From assembly GCA_028641055.1 (NCBI GenBank), contig CM054058.1, positions 241,538,187 through 241,602,186 of the forward strand: DNA of 64,000 nucleotides. Direction: 5' to 3'. The position numbers and the translations under genes were made by a program. Numbering within the stretch: the stretch's first letter is position 1; each line of letters opens with the position of its first letter. Of this stretch, positions 34,380-46,900 are shown one piece after another. The notes below the pieces were generated by a model, which saw only the letters and a program-made list of their open reading frames with translations, ran no database searches and was not told where the DNA came from. Source of the stretch: Alopecurus myosuroides. Lineage: Eukaryota; Streptophyta; Magnoliopsida; Poales; Poaceae.

Positions 34380-36662
34380 GTAATGAGAATGACAAGGTGG
34401 TTGAAAGCCTCATGCCCCGTGAGTGTGAAAACCTACTCCATGATTACTTAACTTAAGATTTCTAATAAGCTTTGTACAATCATAATAAGTATTAGTGACA
34501 TCATAGAGAACCGCAAAGAGGTACCTCTTGCCCCATGACATGGAAACAAGCCCATGTTACAATGACAAGATGAACAAACGGAGTGGACTCATCATCCATT
34601 TTATTTTCATTCACTATTATGCATAGCTTCTTATTTTATTATAGGATGTGTTGTAGAGTCACTCAAGCTGTAAGTAAATTTCCACCATGATAAAGCATGG
34701 CTTGGGTTAGCGGCCCAATGTGTTTCTCTAGTCATATAGATACTTACTCATCAAAACTTACTATTCCTCTATTTCATTTCGGCATGGCAGGAGTCCAAAA
34801 ACAAAAGTACATGATATCAACCAAATGTAAATTTTTTGTGCAATGTTGAAAGCTTTCCGGTGATACACGTTTATAGCTAGCTCCCAGCCACACACTTGTC
34901 AAACGCAAAACTTGTGGCTCCCATTATTGGGTCATGTTTATTAGATGCATAAAAAGTAAAGTGTGCCTTCAAAAGTTCGTGAGAGTCCTATCCCAAGTTC
35001 AACCCATGAAAATTAATAAAGTGAATATCTTAATTTAGAACATAAATAACACAATAACATGGTGAACATACTCGGAATAGCAATGAAGCTAATGGGAAGA
35101 TATGGTGGACTCACTGGAAATACTTGGCTAAGGAGTGTTGGAAACAAGTATAAACTTATAATGGTTGGTATAAGAAACTTGAAACTGTGCCACACTTAAA
35201 TTACCAGCTGATAGAAACAATGGTATATGATTGCTACGAGTGATACATTTCCGATCGGCCTTTTGTTACGCGCTACGGTCGGGGTAGCTAGCAGTGACTT
35301 GTCACTTCCAAGACCCTCTTGGAGTGATTTTCACTTTTCCCTGTAAGATGATTTGCTTGCTTCAATCTTTTAACTTGTGAGTCTATGTTGCGGTTCCTGG
35401 CACTTCCACCATCCATATTTGCTAGCCTCTTCGGTACTGTGCATTGCCCTTTCTCACATTGAGAGTTGGTGCGAACTTCGCCAGTGCATCCAAATCCCGT
35501 GGGAGGACTTTGTTCTCCTACACATAAGCCCATATATTCTTCCTCAAAACAGCCACCGTACCTACCTATCATGGCATTTCCATAGCCATTCCGAGATATA
35601 TTGCTGCATAACATCCACCTCCATTATGTTACTTGATGATGAGCTTTTCATGGTTATTTATGCATAGTGCTACACTGGAAGGAGCATGCAGTTGGATACA
35701 TCAGAGATATTCCATTATGAGTTATGAGTACTAAAAGTGTGATGATTCATTGTAATATAGGATGTTGCCCCTATCGGTGAGGATATAAAAATAAAAAATA
35801 AAAAACTAAAAAGCCCAAAAAAGAAAGAAAAAAAGGGCCAAAGAGAGAATAATGAGAGAGGGGGCGCATCACTATCCTTTATACCACACTTTTGCTTCAT
35901 GTTTAGCACCAATGCTTCAGTTTGGAGAGACTTTTCATATTATCATTCATTCATAACTATGTGGGGAACTTTACATTATAGAATTTGGCTTGTATATTCC
36001 AATGATGAGCCTCCTCAAATGAGCTCTAGGTCTTCGTGAGCAAACAAGTTGGATGCACCCCCACTAGTTCCATCGGAGAGCTTTCATACACTTATAGCTC
36101 TATGTGCATCCGTTGTGTGGCAATCCCTACTCGTTGCATAGCTTCGGTTGTAAGACTTTCTCTTGTCTAATGACCACTTTCAGCTTTGTAAGCCTTTCTT
36201 CCATTGACCTTCCAAACCCCCCCTAATGTTCTCTTAGCCATAACATCCCAGTGCCAGGGACCAACGCAGAACACTTGCTTGTTTTTAGTGCGCAAATAGT
36301 TTAAGATTCAAGCATTGCATCGTGTGGAAATCTTGACTTGATCCTAACAGGGTTTGTGAAGATCGTTTGACGTGCATGATATTGTTGTTCTTGAAAGCTT
36401 AAATCATCTCTAATAAACTTTGCACAGTTGATAGTCTTTTAGTATTGATTCATTAAAAGTTTTGCTTCTTTCTTCTTATTTGTTTATGCATTACTTGTTG
36501 ATATCAAATATTGATCACAGCTTTAGTTCATTTGATCCTATTTTACATGCTCTACTTTACCTATTGTGATCAAGTTTATGATAGTAGCATGTCACCTCAG
36601 AAATTATTGTGTTTTATCGTTTACCTACTCGAGGACGAGTAGGAACTAAGCTTGGGGATGCT
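34380..36662 (+). mobile_element. Non-coding interior of the 5-kb element
   Basis: 2.3 kb without a recognisable gag or pol domain; the longest ORFs are about 60-108 codons and unconvincing. It ends in the palindrome CTACTCGAGGACGAGTAG (about 36628-36645) and purine tract AAGCTTGGGGATGCT before the 3' LTR, features I associate with Sabrina/WHAM-type gypsy elements. Confidence 0.6.
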
Positions 36663-38049
36663 TGATACGTCTCCAACGAATCTATAATTTTTGATGCTTC
36701 ATGCTCATATTTTGCCAATTGCTACTTGTTTTCTCCCTTATTTATAGCATTTTTATATGTTTTCCGAGACTAACCTATTAACAAGATGCCAAGTGCCACT
36801 TACCTGTTTTCTGCTGTTTTTGATTTCAGAAAAGTTGTTCTAGAAATATTCTCGGAATTGGACCCCACAAATCCCAAAGTTCCTATTTTCCCCGGAAGCA
36901 TCCAGAAGACGAAGAGGACCCGGAGGGGGGCCCTAGAGCCCCCACACCATAGGCTCGCACGGGCTCCCCCCTGGCCGTGCCACCTAGGGGTGTGGGCCCC
37001 CTGGCCACCCCCGACATCGCCATTTCGCCCATATATACTCCCCGAGGCGTAAACCCTGAAACAATCAACCTTTTCCACAAAATACATCCTTAGCTCCACC
37101 GCTGCTGCTGACAAGTTTCGGGGGGGACAGATCTCTGTTCTGGCACCCCGCAGGGACGGGGGAGTGCCCCCGGAACCCATCTCCATCGACTCCACCGCCA
37201 TCTCCATCATCGTTGTTGTCTCCTATGATGAGGAGGGAGTAGTTCTCCCCTGAGGCTGAGGGCTCTACCGGTAGCTATGTGGTTCATCTCTCTCTCCCAT
37301 GGTGTGATCTATATGTGATCATGAGCTTTGTAATCTATTTGAATTCGTAGATGTTACTCTTCATCTTTGGCTACTCAAGTGCTTTATTAATATGAAATTT
37401 GGAGTCACCTTGTCCCGCGGTGTGAAGGTGACAGTGTGCACGCCGTGTGTGTCTCCTCTATGAATTGTGGAGTTTGCTTAGTACCTTCTAGGGCGCTCAT
37501 AGTGACATCATGGGGTTAACTAGACATGGGAATACAAACTTGAGGAGTGCTGTTACAGCCCTACGCAATGATTAGTGTTTGTTATCCAACCGGAGAGGGT
37601 TAAGAGTAGCATAGTGAGATAAGATATCTAGTTATTCATCTATGTGATCATTGTTGAGAGTGTCCTCTAGTGAAAGTAGGAGCCCTTAGCCTTATTTCCA
37701 AGCATTGAAACACCGTTTTCCGCCTGTTTTGCTACATGTTTGCTTGCTGCCATTTTTATTTTAGATTGCTATTATCACTTATTATCATCCATATTACTCG
37801 CACTTCACTATCTCTTCGCCAAACTAGTGCACCTATATACCTGACAAGTATATTGGGTGTGTTGGGGACACAAGAGACTTATTGTATCTTAATTTCAGGG
37901 TTGCTTGAGAGGGATATCTTTGACCTCTACCTCCCTGAGTTCGATAAACCTTGGGTGATCCACTTAAGGGAAACTTGCTGCTGTTCTACAAACCTCTGCA
38001 CTTGGAGGCCCAACACTGTCTACAAGAATAGAATCGTGCGTAGACATCA
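36663..38049 (+). repeat. 3' LTR of the 5-kb element
   Basis: 1,387 bp, TG...CA, complete. A CATATATACTCC promoter-like box is at about 37029-37040. Confidence 0.85.
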
Positions 38050-38089
38050 AGGCACTTTATCATAATAGACATCATATTTTTTAAGAGTT

Positions 38090-39590
38090 TGCCTCATCCA
38101 TAACAATTGAGTGCAAGGTCTAGCAGCTGGCACATACTTGGACTTGGTGGTAGAGAGAGATATGCAATTTTGCTTCTTAGTAGACCAACATACCAAGGAC
38201 CTACAAAGGAATTGTCAAGCCCGGAGGTCGATTTCCTATCATCGTGATTACCAGCCCAATCCGAGTATGTGTACCCACTGAGAGAAAATTATGCCCCCTT
38301 TGGGCACCACAAACCAAACCTTGAGGTATGAACCAATACTGAAATATTCTACGGACCGCCATAAATGGTTTTCCTTAGGAACGCTTGATACCTTGCACGC
38401 ACTCCTACACTCAACACAATATCAGGTCTAGAAGCACAAAGGTAAAGCAATGAACCAATCATAGAACTGTATATCTTTTGGTCCACATCTTTACCATCTG
38501 GATTATGCTTGAGATGACACTTGGTTTGCATTGGAGTGATCTTTCCTTTAACATCATGGAAATTGAATCTCTTGAGCATGTTTTGGGTATACTTGGCTTG
38601 AGAATTGAAAGTCCCTCGAGCCAATTGCTTGATCTCAAAGAAAAAGAAGAATTTGAGCTCTCCCATCATTGACATCTCAAATCTGTTAGTCATAAGCTTT
38701 GAAAATTCATGATTGAAAGCTTGGTTAGTTTAGCCAAAGATGATATCATCCACGTATACTTGGCATATAAAAAGCTCCCCTTTAACCCTCTTGGTGAAGA
38801 GGGTGGGATCGATTTACCCAATTTCAAACACACGGTATTTCAACAATTCTCTAAGGTGCTCATACCACGCACGTGGCGCCTGTTGAAGTCCATAGAGCAC
38901 CTTATCGAGCTTGTATACATGGTTAGGAAAGTTGGGGTACTCAAACCCCGGTGGTTGCTTAACATATACCAACTCTTTCAATGGACCATTTAGAAAAACA
39001 CTTTTGACATCCATTTGTTGCAATTTAAAGTTACGCGAAGATGCATATGCAAGAAGGATACAGATGGACTCAAGGCGAGCCACGGGATCCTAGGTTTCAT
39101 CAAAGTCAATGCCTTCCACTTGGGAGTACCCTTGTGCTAACAATCTTGCCTTGTTCCTTATGACAATTCCATGCTCATCTTGCTTGTTCTTGAATATCCA
39201 CTTGGTGTCAATAACATTACGACAATCTTTGAGCTTCTCAACTAGCTTCCTCACTTTGTTGCGCTCAAAGTTATTGAGCTCATCATACATAGCTTCCAAC
39301 CAATCAAGATCCTCAAGAGCCTAAAACACTTTCTTTGGCTCCACCGTGGAGATGTGAGCTTGATGCTCACTAAAGCTTTCAATTGAGCTCTTGAGGTTCT
39401 TTTGCCTCTTAAGTCGCCCAACACTTTATCACCGGAATAGTCAATTTGCTTCAAAACTCTAGAAATCATTACTAGACGATGGGTTTCGATATTATCATTG
39501 TTGCAAGGAGGAATCACTTGATCATCTTGATCATTTGGGTCCCCGTCTTGACTGGAATGTTGGCCTTAATCATCATTATGGCTTTCTTAC
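38090..39590 (-). pseudogene. Reverse transcriptase region of the Maximus-like copia
   Basis: Minus-strand fragments 39299-39090 (NVIDTKWIFKNKQDEHG), 39083-38814 ([14 protein letters not shown], then [14 protein letters not shown]) and 38693-38349 (SMIGSLLYLCASRPDI) are successive copia RT motifs. Stops and frameshifts separate them. The catalytic YVDD segment between 38814 and 38700 is degraded (YVDDIIFG-like reading around 38745). Confidence 0.8.
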
Positions 39591-39766
39591 ACATGAGAAG
39601 AGCAAGGTTGATCTTGGACTTGATCTTGGCAAGCTTAAATTATAGGACAACTTGGTTCTTGCATAGCAATTTGATCAACATGAGGAGGGTCTTTATCCTA
39701 TTCTTTGGTTGGTACATCACTTGCTCCATTGGCATCTGTTTCTAGTGTAGACGAGGGCTCCACTTG

Positions 39767-40326
39767 TGTCGGATATATACTGAATAGGGGTATAGAAGAT
39801 GGTAGACAAAAGAGTCGGACTACCAGGGTGGCCTACATGGTAATGGGCTTAGGTCCATTGGGCGGCCCAGTAGTCCGACGCGCAGAAGCCGGATTCTAGA
39901 AGAACCCGGATCACGGCCCACGTGATCTGGCTTGGAGGAGAAGACGGATTCCTTACTTTCCAAGTTACAAGTTAAACGTAGTCTTCTAGGTTTCTGGTTC
40001 TGTAAGCCCTAATCCGGCTATTATATAAAGCCGGACGGGAGATAGATTACATAAGTTAAGTTAGACACAAGCTAAAGTTCTACGCAACTCGCCGAGAAGT
40101 TCATCCTCGTCGAGTAGCTAGATCTATTCCCTCACATTGTAACCCTGTTATACGGGCTTTAGTCCCAATTAGTGAGAAGTGCAGGAGTAGGTACGCCGTA
40201 CTGTCGCGACGTACCGAACCTGGGTAAAATCCCGTGTTCTGTGTTACTACGCTATCCCGTTACCCCACGTCTCTACCGTAGTCTCATGGCACCCCAGTCT
40301 ATGAAAACTACTACGATGTCTCGACA
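39767..40326 (+). repeat. 5' LTR of the Tat element
   Basis: 560 bp, TGTCGGATATATAC to TGTCTCGACA. TATATAAAGCCGG at about 40021-40033 is the likely TATA box. Confidence 0.95.
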
Positions 40327-40328
40327 GT

Positions 40329-40346
40329 TGGCGCCCACCGTGGGGC
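40329..40346 (+). other. Primer-binding site of the Tat element
   Basis: TGGCGCCCACCGTGGGGC begins 2 bp after the LTR. TGGCGCC starts are common among Tat/Athila primer sites; the cognate tRNA was not determined. Confidence 0.7.
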
Positions 40347-40549
40347 AAACGACGTCAGGCGTGAAATTCTGATCTGGGATACTCCGCGGAATTGGAAGAT
40401 CGATCACTGTCGGAAGCTTGGAATTCGACGACGACGTCGGGCGCTTCCTCGACAATGGATCCTACATACCGGCACAAAACCACCTGGTAAGTGCCTGCGT
40501 TTTACCGATTGGATCTGCTAACATCTTTATCGGATTAACCGCGGAGGCA

Positions 40550-43500
40550 ATGGGGTTTTGCGGTGGAAGCAAATTTATCCCACCCGCCCTATACCCAGTC
40601 GAAGACGACTATGATGCCGGATTTTGCTCAGATCGCCGACAAAACAGTGATACGCACTTTATCGGCATGGTGCAATCCGAGATCGCTGAAAACACGGATG
40701 ACGGAAATCCCGTGCAAGAGGCAGATAACAACCTACCCGTCATAGAGACGGAAGAACCAATACCCGTCACAGAGACGGAAGATCCGACATCCGTCAACCA
40801 GACGATGAACTCGGAAACAGAGTCCGTGCTTGCCGCCATAGAGGCGAGATTGGAGTCGGAAACCGGATCGGATAATTTCGACTCCGAAGACGAAGACGAT
40901 GATGCCTTCGTAAGGAAAGTTAAGTCCTTTCAAGAGGGATTCCATGAAGTGCTAATGGCAAAACCAGCCGATACAACGGGTGCCGACAACCAGGAAAGCC
41001 CTAAAACCCCTCCGCCAGTGGAAGAGAGGGAAGACGGAGAAACTTCTCCGATATTCCCTAATGTCAAGGAGATGACAGAGGATGAACCTGTCAAAAAACC
41101 TCCGTCTTCCAAGAAAAAGCACCGTGCTTCTAAAAAACTCCAGTACAAACTCCGGAAGAAAAAGTCAGCTGATCTCGCTGATGAAAACCTGGAAGTCGGA
41201 GATATTAGTGGCACAAAGCCTACGGAAAAGAAATCTAAGGAAATCACCGCTCCGCCAATGACAGAACTGGAAGAGCAAGAGCTATTACAAACTCCAGTGG
41301 GACCCAATGAACCCCCTGAGATGCTGGAAGCCAGGAGACAAGCTTTCCAACGGCAACAGCAACATCTGCTTAGATCTCGGCAACATCTCCAACAAACCCA
41401 TAATGACATCAAAGTCATGAAGGAAGAAATTGAGGAGTACGAGAGAAAGCATAGATCTGCCTTAAAACCTACTAGGTTACCTGGAATCGTAAAACCGGAA
41501 GAACTGCCGCCGAAAGAAAGGTTTTATAACCCATCTTGGCAAAAGCAGTTAAACAGCAAAGATGTCAAGGGCGAACCAATATACAAAACCGCAGCGGAAA
41601 ATGCGGAAGCAGCGTTCGCCATCCTCAATAACGATCTGTATTCCAACGGGGAAAAACTCCAAGGGGTGTATGCTTTCCTAGGAAAAGCATTACAGCAGCA
41701 ACAGCGAGGACAAGAGCGATCAGGGAGGCTGCATGATAATTCCGCCCTCTGCAAAACTGTTACTTGCGCTGCTGGAGCACCTGGACCGGAAGAACCCGGA
41801 GATTCGGATAAAAAAGAGGATCCGAGAAAAGACAAGAAAAACCCCGACAACCGGGACGCAGCGTCTAGAACCGGACCTCATCTCCCGAAAGATGGATATA
41901 AACCACACGATCGGGAAGACAAACACCGGAATGACGGCAAAATAATGCCACCTCCAAGAAACCCAGCTGAAAAAGCTGGAAGATACGATACACCTCACAG
42001 ACGTGAAAGATCTCGGACACCGCCTAAAGATAAGGAAAGGTACAGGAGCAGGACTCCACCTAATCCCAGGGGGCGTGACAACGGAAGAGATAGAGATAAC
42101 CTTGGAAAAGCGCGTCCGCGCAACAATGGAAAAGAAAGGAGCAGATCCCCTTCTGTCCATTCAGCCGGGAGATATTCTACACATATTGATAGAGCAGAAA
42201 AGGATGATCTATACTTTGGTCCTAAGTGTTTTACTGACAGGATCCGAAGGATAACCCTACATTCTCGCTTCGCCAAAGTTGGTCCAACCTACCAAAAGTA
42301 TACCGGCAGTACAAACCCGGATACCTGGCTTTCAGATTATTACACAGCCGTCCAAATCAACAACGGGACAGACCTGGAAGCTGTCAAGTTTCTTCCCCTA
42401 ATGTTGCTAGACGGAGCCAGCGATTGGATCAATGGTTTACCATCAAGAACTGTAGACAGTTGGGATGATATGGCGAGAGTATTTACTCAGCATTTTCGGG
42501 GAACATACAAACGCCCAAATAGCATCAACCAGCTGAACCGTTGCACCCAATTTGAAGACGAACCATACGTGGATTTCATCTCCAGATGGACTGCAATGAA
42601 GAATAGTTGCTCTGGAGTAACTGACGTACAAGCAATGCATGCTTTCGTCAATGGCCTAAAACCCGGACTTGTACCGTTCATGGTTGGTTCTAAAAAGCAC
42701 AAAGATCTCGGATCTATGCTTACAACCGCTAATGAGCATGCTGCAGCCGAAGACGATATCAGAGCAAGAGGAGGCAATATTGAGTCACTGATACTGGCCA
42801 AGAAAACACCTCGTTCTGATAAAAAAGGAACTCCGGAGTCAACAACAAAGCCCAAGGAGGTTAACATAGCCTTTGGAGGAGAAAAGGTGAACAAGTGGAA
42901 AGGCCGCAGTCTGGATCCAATCAATTACACTCCCGAAGAATGGGAGAGAATTAAGTCGGAACCCTGCGTCCACCACTCTCAGTTTGGGAAACCAACCCAC
43001 ACAAACGCGCAATGCCGGCTAAACAAGCATATGAAAGGCAATGCAGGATCCGGAAATAAAGGGAAGGGTTCCAAGAGGAAACCTGCCAAACAAAAGCCAG
43101 AAGCTGAAAAAGAAGACAGTGAATCGGACACTGATGACAAAATCCAGGAACAACAGCGAAAAGGCGAACCCAAATTTCCGAGAGTTGACGGAGAAGCAAT
43201 GTTAACTTTCCTAGCAACCCCGTCAGCAAAGGTGGCCAAAAGGACACTTCGAGAAATAAACGCGGTTGTTCCTGCAACCCCAAAATTCTTGAAGTATTCC
43301 AACACACCGATAATCTGGGATCAGTCAGATCATCCCGGAAATATCCCTGAACCCGGCACACAAGCTCTTGTTGTAAGCCCTATTGTTCAAAACACTAGGC
43401 TAAGAAGAGTGCTGATGGACGGAGGATCCAGCATCAACATAATGTACCTGGATACACTGAAGCACTTGAAGATATCCGAGTCCCAGCTCAACTACAGCAA

Positions 43501-43990
43501 TATACGCTTCCATGGCATTGTTCCTGGCAGGCAAGCACGATCCCTAGGAGAAATTTCCCTAGATGTCACCTTCGGAGATAAAGATCACTTCCGGCAGGAA
43601 AAAGTATCCTTCGAAGTAGTGCCGTTCGAAAGCGTGTATCACGCAATACTCGGACGTCCGGCTTTCGCCAAATTTATGGCAAGATCTTGCTATATCTACA
43701 ACAAGCTGAAGATGCCAGGACCCAAAGGAGGAGTAATCACCATTGCCGGTGATTTCAAACTGGCAAACGAGTTGGAGAAGCAAAACGCCCTTTGCGCTCA
43801 AAGAGTTATAGCTCAGGAAGAACTGAAGGAGTTAGCCAAGGAGGTATCGCCGAAAGAAATGCCGGCAGGAAAAGAAACTCGGAAGCCAACAGATTGCTTC
43901 AAGGCGTCCGAGAATACAAGACAGGTAATCCTAGATCCCAAAGATCCGACAAAATTTGTCGTAGTAGGGACTGGGATGACCGACAAATAG
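40550..43990 (+). CDS. Tat element ORF1: Gag and aspartic protease
   Basis: 1,146 codons from the ATG at 40550 (the frame is open from 40418 but without an earlier in-frame ATG; a GTAAGT donor-like site at 40488 leaves room for an intron). Order: acidic N-terminus; Lys-rich segment; Gln/Arg helix; Arg/Ser-rich stretch with repeated RSRTPP-type motifs (about 41990-42170); retrotransposon gag core (YTGSTNPDTWL, then WINGLPSRTVDSWDD, about 42300-42680); a knuckle-like CVHHSQFGKPTHTNAQC (about 42965); and a protease with catalytic MDGGSS (about 43420) and ILGRPAF. It forms the particle and processes the polyprotein. It ends at an in-frame amber (43988-43990) followed directly by pol in the same frame. 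Confidence 0.9.
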   Translation: MGFCGGSKFIPPALYPVEDDYDAGFCSDRRQNSDTHFIGMVQSEIAENTDDGNPVQEADNNLPVIETEEPIPVTETEDPTSVNQTMNSETESVLAAIEARLESETGSDNFDSEDEDDDAFVRKVKSFQEGFHEVLMAKPADTTGADNQESPKTPPPVEEREDGETSPIFPNVKEMTEDEPVKKPPSSKKKHRASKKLQYKLRKKKSADLADENLEVGDISGTKPTEKKSKEITAPPMTELEEQELLQTPVGPNEPPEMLEARRQAFQRQQQHLLRSRQHLQQTHNDIKVMKEEIEEYERKHRSALKPTRLPGIVKPEELPPKERFYNPSWQKQLNSKDVKGEPIYKTAAENAEAAFAILNNDLYSNGEKLQGVYAFLGKALQQQQRGQERSGRLHDNSALCKTVTCAAGAPGPEEPGDSDKKEDPRKDKKNPDNRDAASRTGPHLPKDGYKPHDREDKHRNDGKIMPPPRNPAEKAGRYDTPHRRERSRTPPKDKERYRSRTPPNPRGRDNGRDRDNLGKARPRNNGKERSRSPSVHSAGRYSTHIDRAEKDDLYFGPKCFTDRIRRITLHSRFAKVGPTYQKYTGSTNPDTWLSDYYTAVQINNGTDLEAVKFLPLMLLDGASDWINGLPSRTVDSWDDMARVFTQHFRGTYKRPNSINQLNRCTQFEDEPYVDFISRWTAMKNSCSGVTDVQAMHAFVNGLKPGLVPFMVGSKKHKDLGSMLTTANEHAAAEDDIRARGGNIESLILAKKTPRSDKKGTPESTTKPKEVNIAFGGEKVNKWKGRSLDPINYTPEEWERIKSEPCVHHSQFGKPTHTNAQCRLNKHMKGNAGSGNKGKGSKRKPAKQKPEAEKEDSESDTDDKIQEQQRKGEPKFPRVDGEAMLTFLATPSAKVAKRTLREINAVVPATPKFLKYSNTPIIWDQSDHPGNIPEPGTQALVVSPIVQNTRLRRVLMDGGSSINIMYLDTLKHLKISESQLNYSNIRFHGIVPGRQARSLGEISLDVTFGDKDHFRQEKVSFEVVPFESVYHAILGRPAFAKFMARSCYIYNKLKMPGPKGGVITIAGDFKLANELEKQNALCAQRVIAQEELKELAKEVSPKEMPAGKETRKPTDCFKASENTRQVILDPKDPTKFVVVGTGMTDK
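43988..43990 (+). other. In-frame amber codon between Gag-protease and Pol
   Basis: ORF1 and pol share one frame (both starts are congruent modulo 3) and only this TAG interrupts it; context GAC AAA TAG GAA GGC GAG. Sequence right after it (ELIKFLRENWDIFAW) is already the conserved start of the RT region, upstream of the ATG at 44054. It is either a disabling point mutation or a readthrough site. Confidence 0.85.
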
Positions 43991-46900
43991 GAAGGCGAGC
44001 TCATCAAGTTCCTCCGTGAGAACTGGGATATTTTCGCCTGGTGTCCAGCTGACATGCCAGGCGTACCCAGGGAACTTGCTGAGCACCAACTCAAGGTTAT
44101 TCCCGGATCAAAACCCGTCAAACAAGGTCTCCGTCGATTTGACGGAAGAAGACGGAAGGCTATTGGCAAGGAAATTATCCGGCTTTTAGCAGCGGATTTC
44201 ATCAAGGAGGTAATCCATACTGACTGGTCCGCAAATCCGGTATTAGTACCGAAGAAAGACACAACTGCCCTCAGAATGTGTATAGATTACACAGGACTGA
44301 ACAAGCTGTGTCCGAAAGATAGGATTGCGTTACCGCGAATCGATCAAATAATAGACGCCACTGCAGGCTCTGAGCTTTTATGCTTTTTGGATGCATACTC
44401 CGGGTACCACCAAATACGCATGAAAAAGGAAGATCAAATCAAGACTTCTTTTATAACCCCGTACGGGACGTATTACTACGTAACCATGCCTTTTGGCCTG
44501 AAGAACGCAGGTGCAACCTACCAGCGTTGCATGCAACGTTGTTTGCATAGTCAGATTGGAAAAAATGTCCATGTTTACGTGGACGATATTGCCGTCGTAT
44601 CCAAGGAAAAAGATACACTCCTTGAGGATTTGCGAGAAACTTTCGAAAACTTACGCACCTACCAGATGAAGTTGAATCCATCTAAGTGCGTATTTGGGGT
44701 TCCCTCAAGTGAACTACTGGGTTTCATCGTTTCTCATAGAGGAATAGAAGTTAACCCGGAAAAGATTAAGGCAATCTTGAATATCTCAAAGCCTACATGT
44801 GTAAAAGATGTCCAAAGACTGACGGGTTCCGCTGCAGCCGTCAGCAGATTTATTAGTCGGCTGGGGGATAAAGCCTTACCACTCTACAAACTGTTGAAGA
44901 AATCCGACAAGTTCGAATGGACAGAAGAGGCCGATGCAGCATTGGCCCAGTTAAAAGAAACCTTGATGAACGCTCCCATCTTGGCATCTCCCAAAGACGA
45001 AGAACCCATGTTACTATACCTTACAGCTACTAATCGGGTTATTAGCGCGGTAATCGTTGTGGAACGGACAAAAGAAGAGCAAAGCATACCAGATCAACAT
45101 CCGGTATACTACATAAGCGAAGTTTTCTCCGAATCCAAACAAAGATACCCGCACTATCAAAAACTGGCATATGGCGTATTTTTTGCATCCAGAAAGCTGC
45201 GCCATTACTTCCAAGGACATTCCATAACAGTGGTATGTAAAGCACCACTAGGGGATATTATAAACAATGCGGAGGCAACCGGCCGAGTAGCTAAATGGGG
45301 CATCGAGCTGGCAGCTTTCGACATTAAGTACCAGCCAAGGACGGCAATAAAATCCCAGGTTTTGGCAGATTTCGTCGCCGACTGGACAGAAGCAATGGAA
45401 AATACACCGATGCCAGAATCCGAGTACTGGATCATGCACTTTGATGGATCCAAAATGAAGGAAGGAGCTGGAGCCGGCGTAGTTCTAAAATCTCCCAAGG
45501 GAGACACAATGGAGTATGTATTGCAAATACACTTCAACGCCAGTAATAATGTGGCAGAATACGAAGCTTTGCTTCATGGCTTGCATATTGCAAAAGAAAT
45601 AGGGGTAAAACGCATCTTGTGCTATGGAGACTCGGATTTGGTACAACATCAGCTCAACCAAACCTGGGACGCGAAAAGCCCTATAATGGCCGAATATCGG
45701 AGAACGGTGGATGAGTTTGCCATCTGCTTCTTCGGGTTCGAAGTCCTTCACATAAAAAGGGAGGAAAATTGGAACGCGGATGCGTTAGCCCGCATGGGAT
45801 CAGAGAGAGTAAAAACTTTACCACCAGGGGTATTCGTCCAGCATTTGCATGAACCGTCCATAAAAGGTGGAGACGTTGATTACCCTCTAGCATCTGAAAC
45901 AATTGAAGTCATGCTCGTTAAACCGGATTGGACAATCCCGTACTTAAACTTCTTAGTCAATCAGAAGTACCCGGAAGGAGCAGACGAGGTCTTGCAAAGG
46001 CAAATACAGCGTCGATGCAAAGGATACGTGGTGATCAACGACCACTTGTATAAACGCAGTACTTCCGGAATTTTTCAACGGTGTATTTCACCAGAAGAAG
46101 GAAGAGAAATACTGGAAGAAATCCATGCCGACGATTGCGGACATCATGCTCAATCAAAAAGCATAGTCAAAAAAGCATTCCGGGCGGGGTTTTTCTGGCT
46201 AACAGCCAAGACAGACGCCGAACGCATAGTGAATACGTGCGAAGGATGCCAATATTACGCCAAGCAGACCAATTTGCCGGCCCAAGCACTTAAAACTATC
46301 CCTATCACATGGCCGTTTGCGGTCTGGGGGCTAGATATGATGGGACTGTTCAAAACTGCAAGAGGTGGACTTACACATCTACTCGTAGCGGTAGATAAGT
46401 ACACAAAATGGGTGGAGGCTAAACCCATCAAAAAGCTGGACGGCGCAACTGCCAGAAATTTCATTATTGATTTAGTAATGAGGTATGGCGTCCCACACAG
46501 CATAATAACTGATAACGGGACAAATTTCTCCATTGGAGAGTTGGCAAAATACTGCCAACAAACGGGAATTCGCTTAGATCTTGCATCTGTGGCACACCCG
46601 CAATCTAATGGACAGGTGGAAAGAATGAACAGTTCAATCCTGCAAGGAATACGCCCAAGACTCGAAACTCCTCTCCATAGAGCAGCTGGAGCATGGGTAG
46701 AAGAGCTACCTTCCGTGTTGTGGAGTATTCGAACGACGCCAAATAGGTCAACCGAGCAAACCCCGTTTTTCCTGGTTTATGGTGCGGAAGCTATTCTTCC
46801 AACGGATATGATCCATGATAGCCCGAGAGTGCAGAATTTTGACGACTCGGATGCCGAGGAAGCACGACAGGATGCCGTCGATCTCTTAGAAGAGGAACGA

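Larger units (their letters stand above)
33064..38049 (+). mobile_element. 5-kb non-autonomous LTR element (Sabrina/WHAM-like LTR start)
   Basis: 4,986 bp flanked by AGGCA (33059-33063 and 38050-38054). The 3' LTR (36663-38049, 1,387 bp) starts TGATACGTCTCCAACG and ends GACATCA. The 5' LTR copy starts CGATACGTC, its terminal T replaced by C, and matches only to about 34379: its last ~70 bp and the primer-binding site are missing. In the first 280 bp the LTRs differ at roughly 15 sites (about 5%), so the insertion is older than the Tat element. The interior holds no retroelement ORF. Confidence 0.85.
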
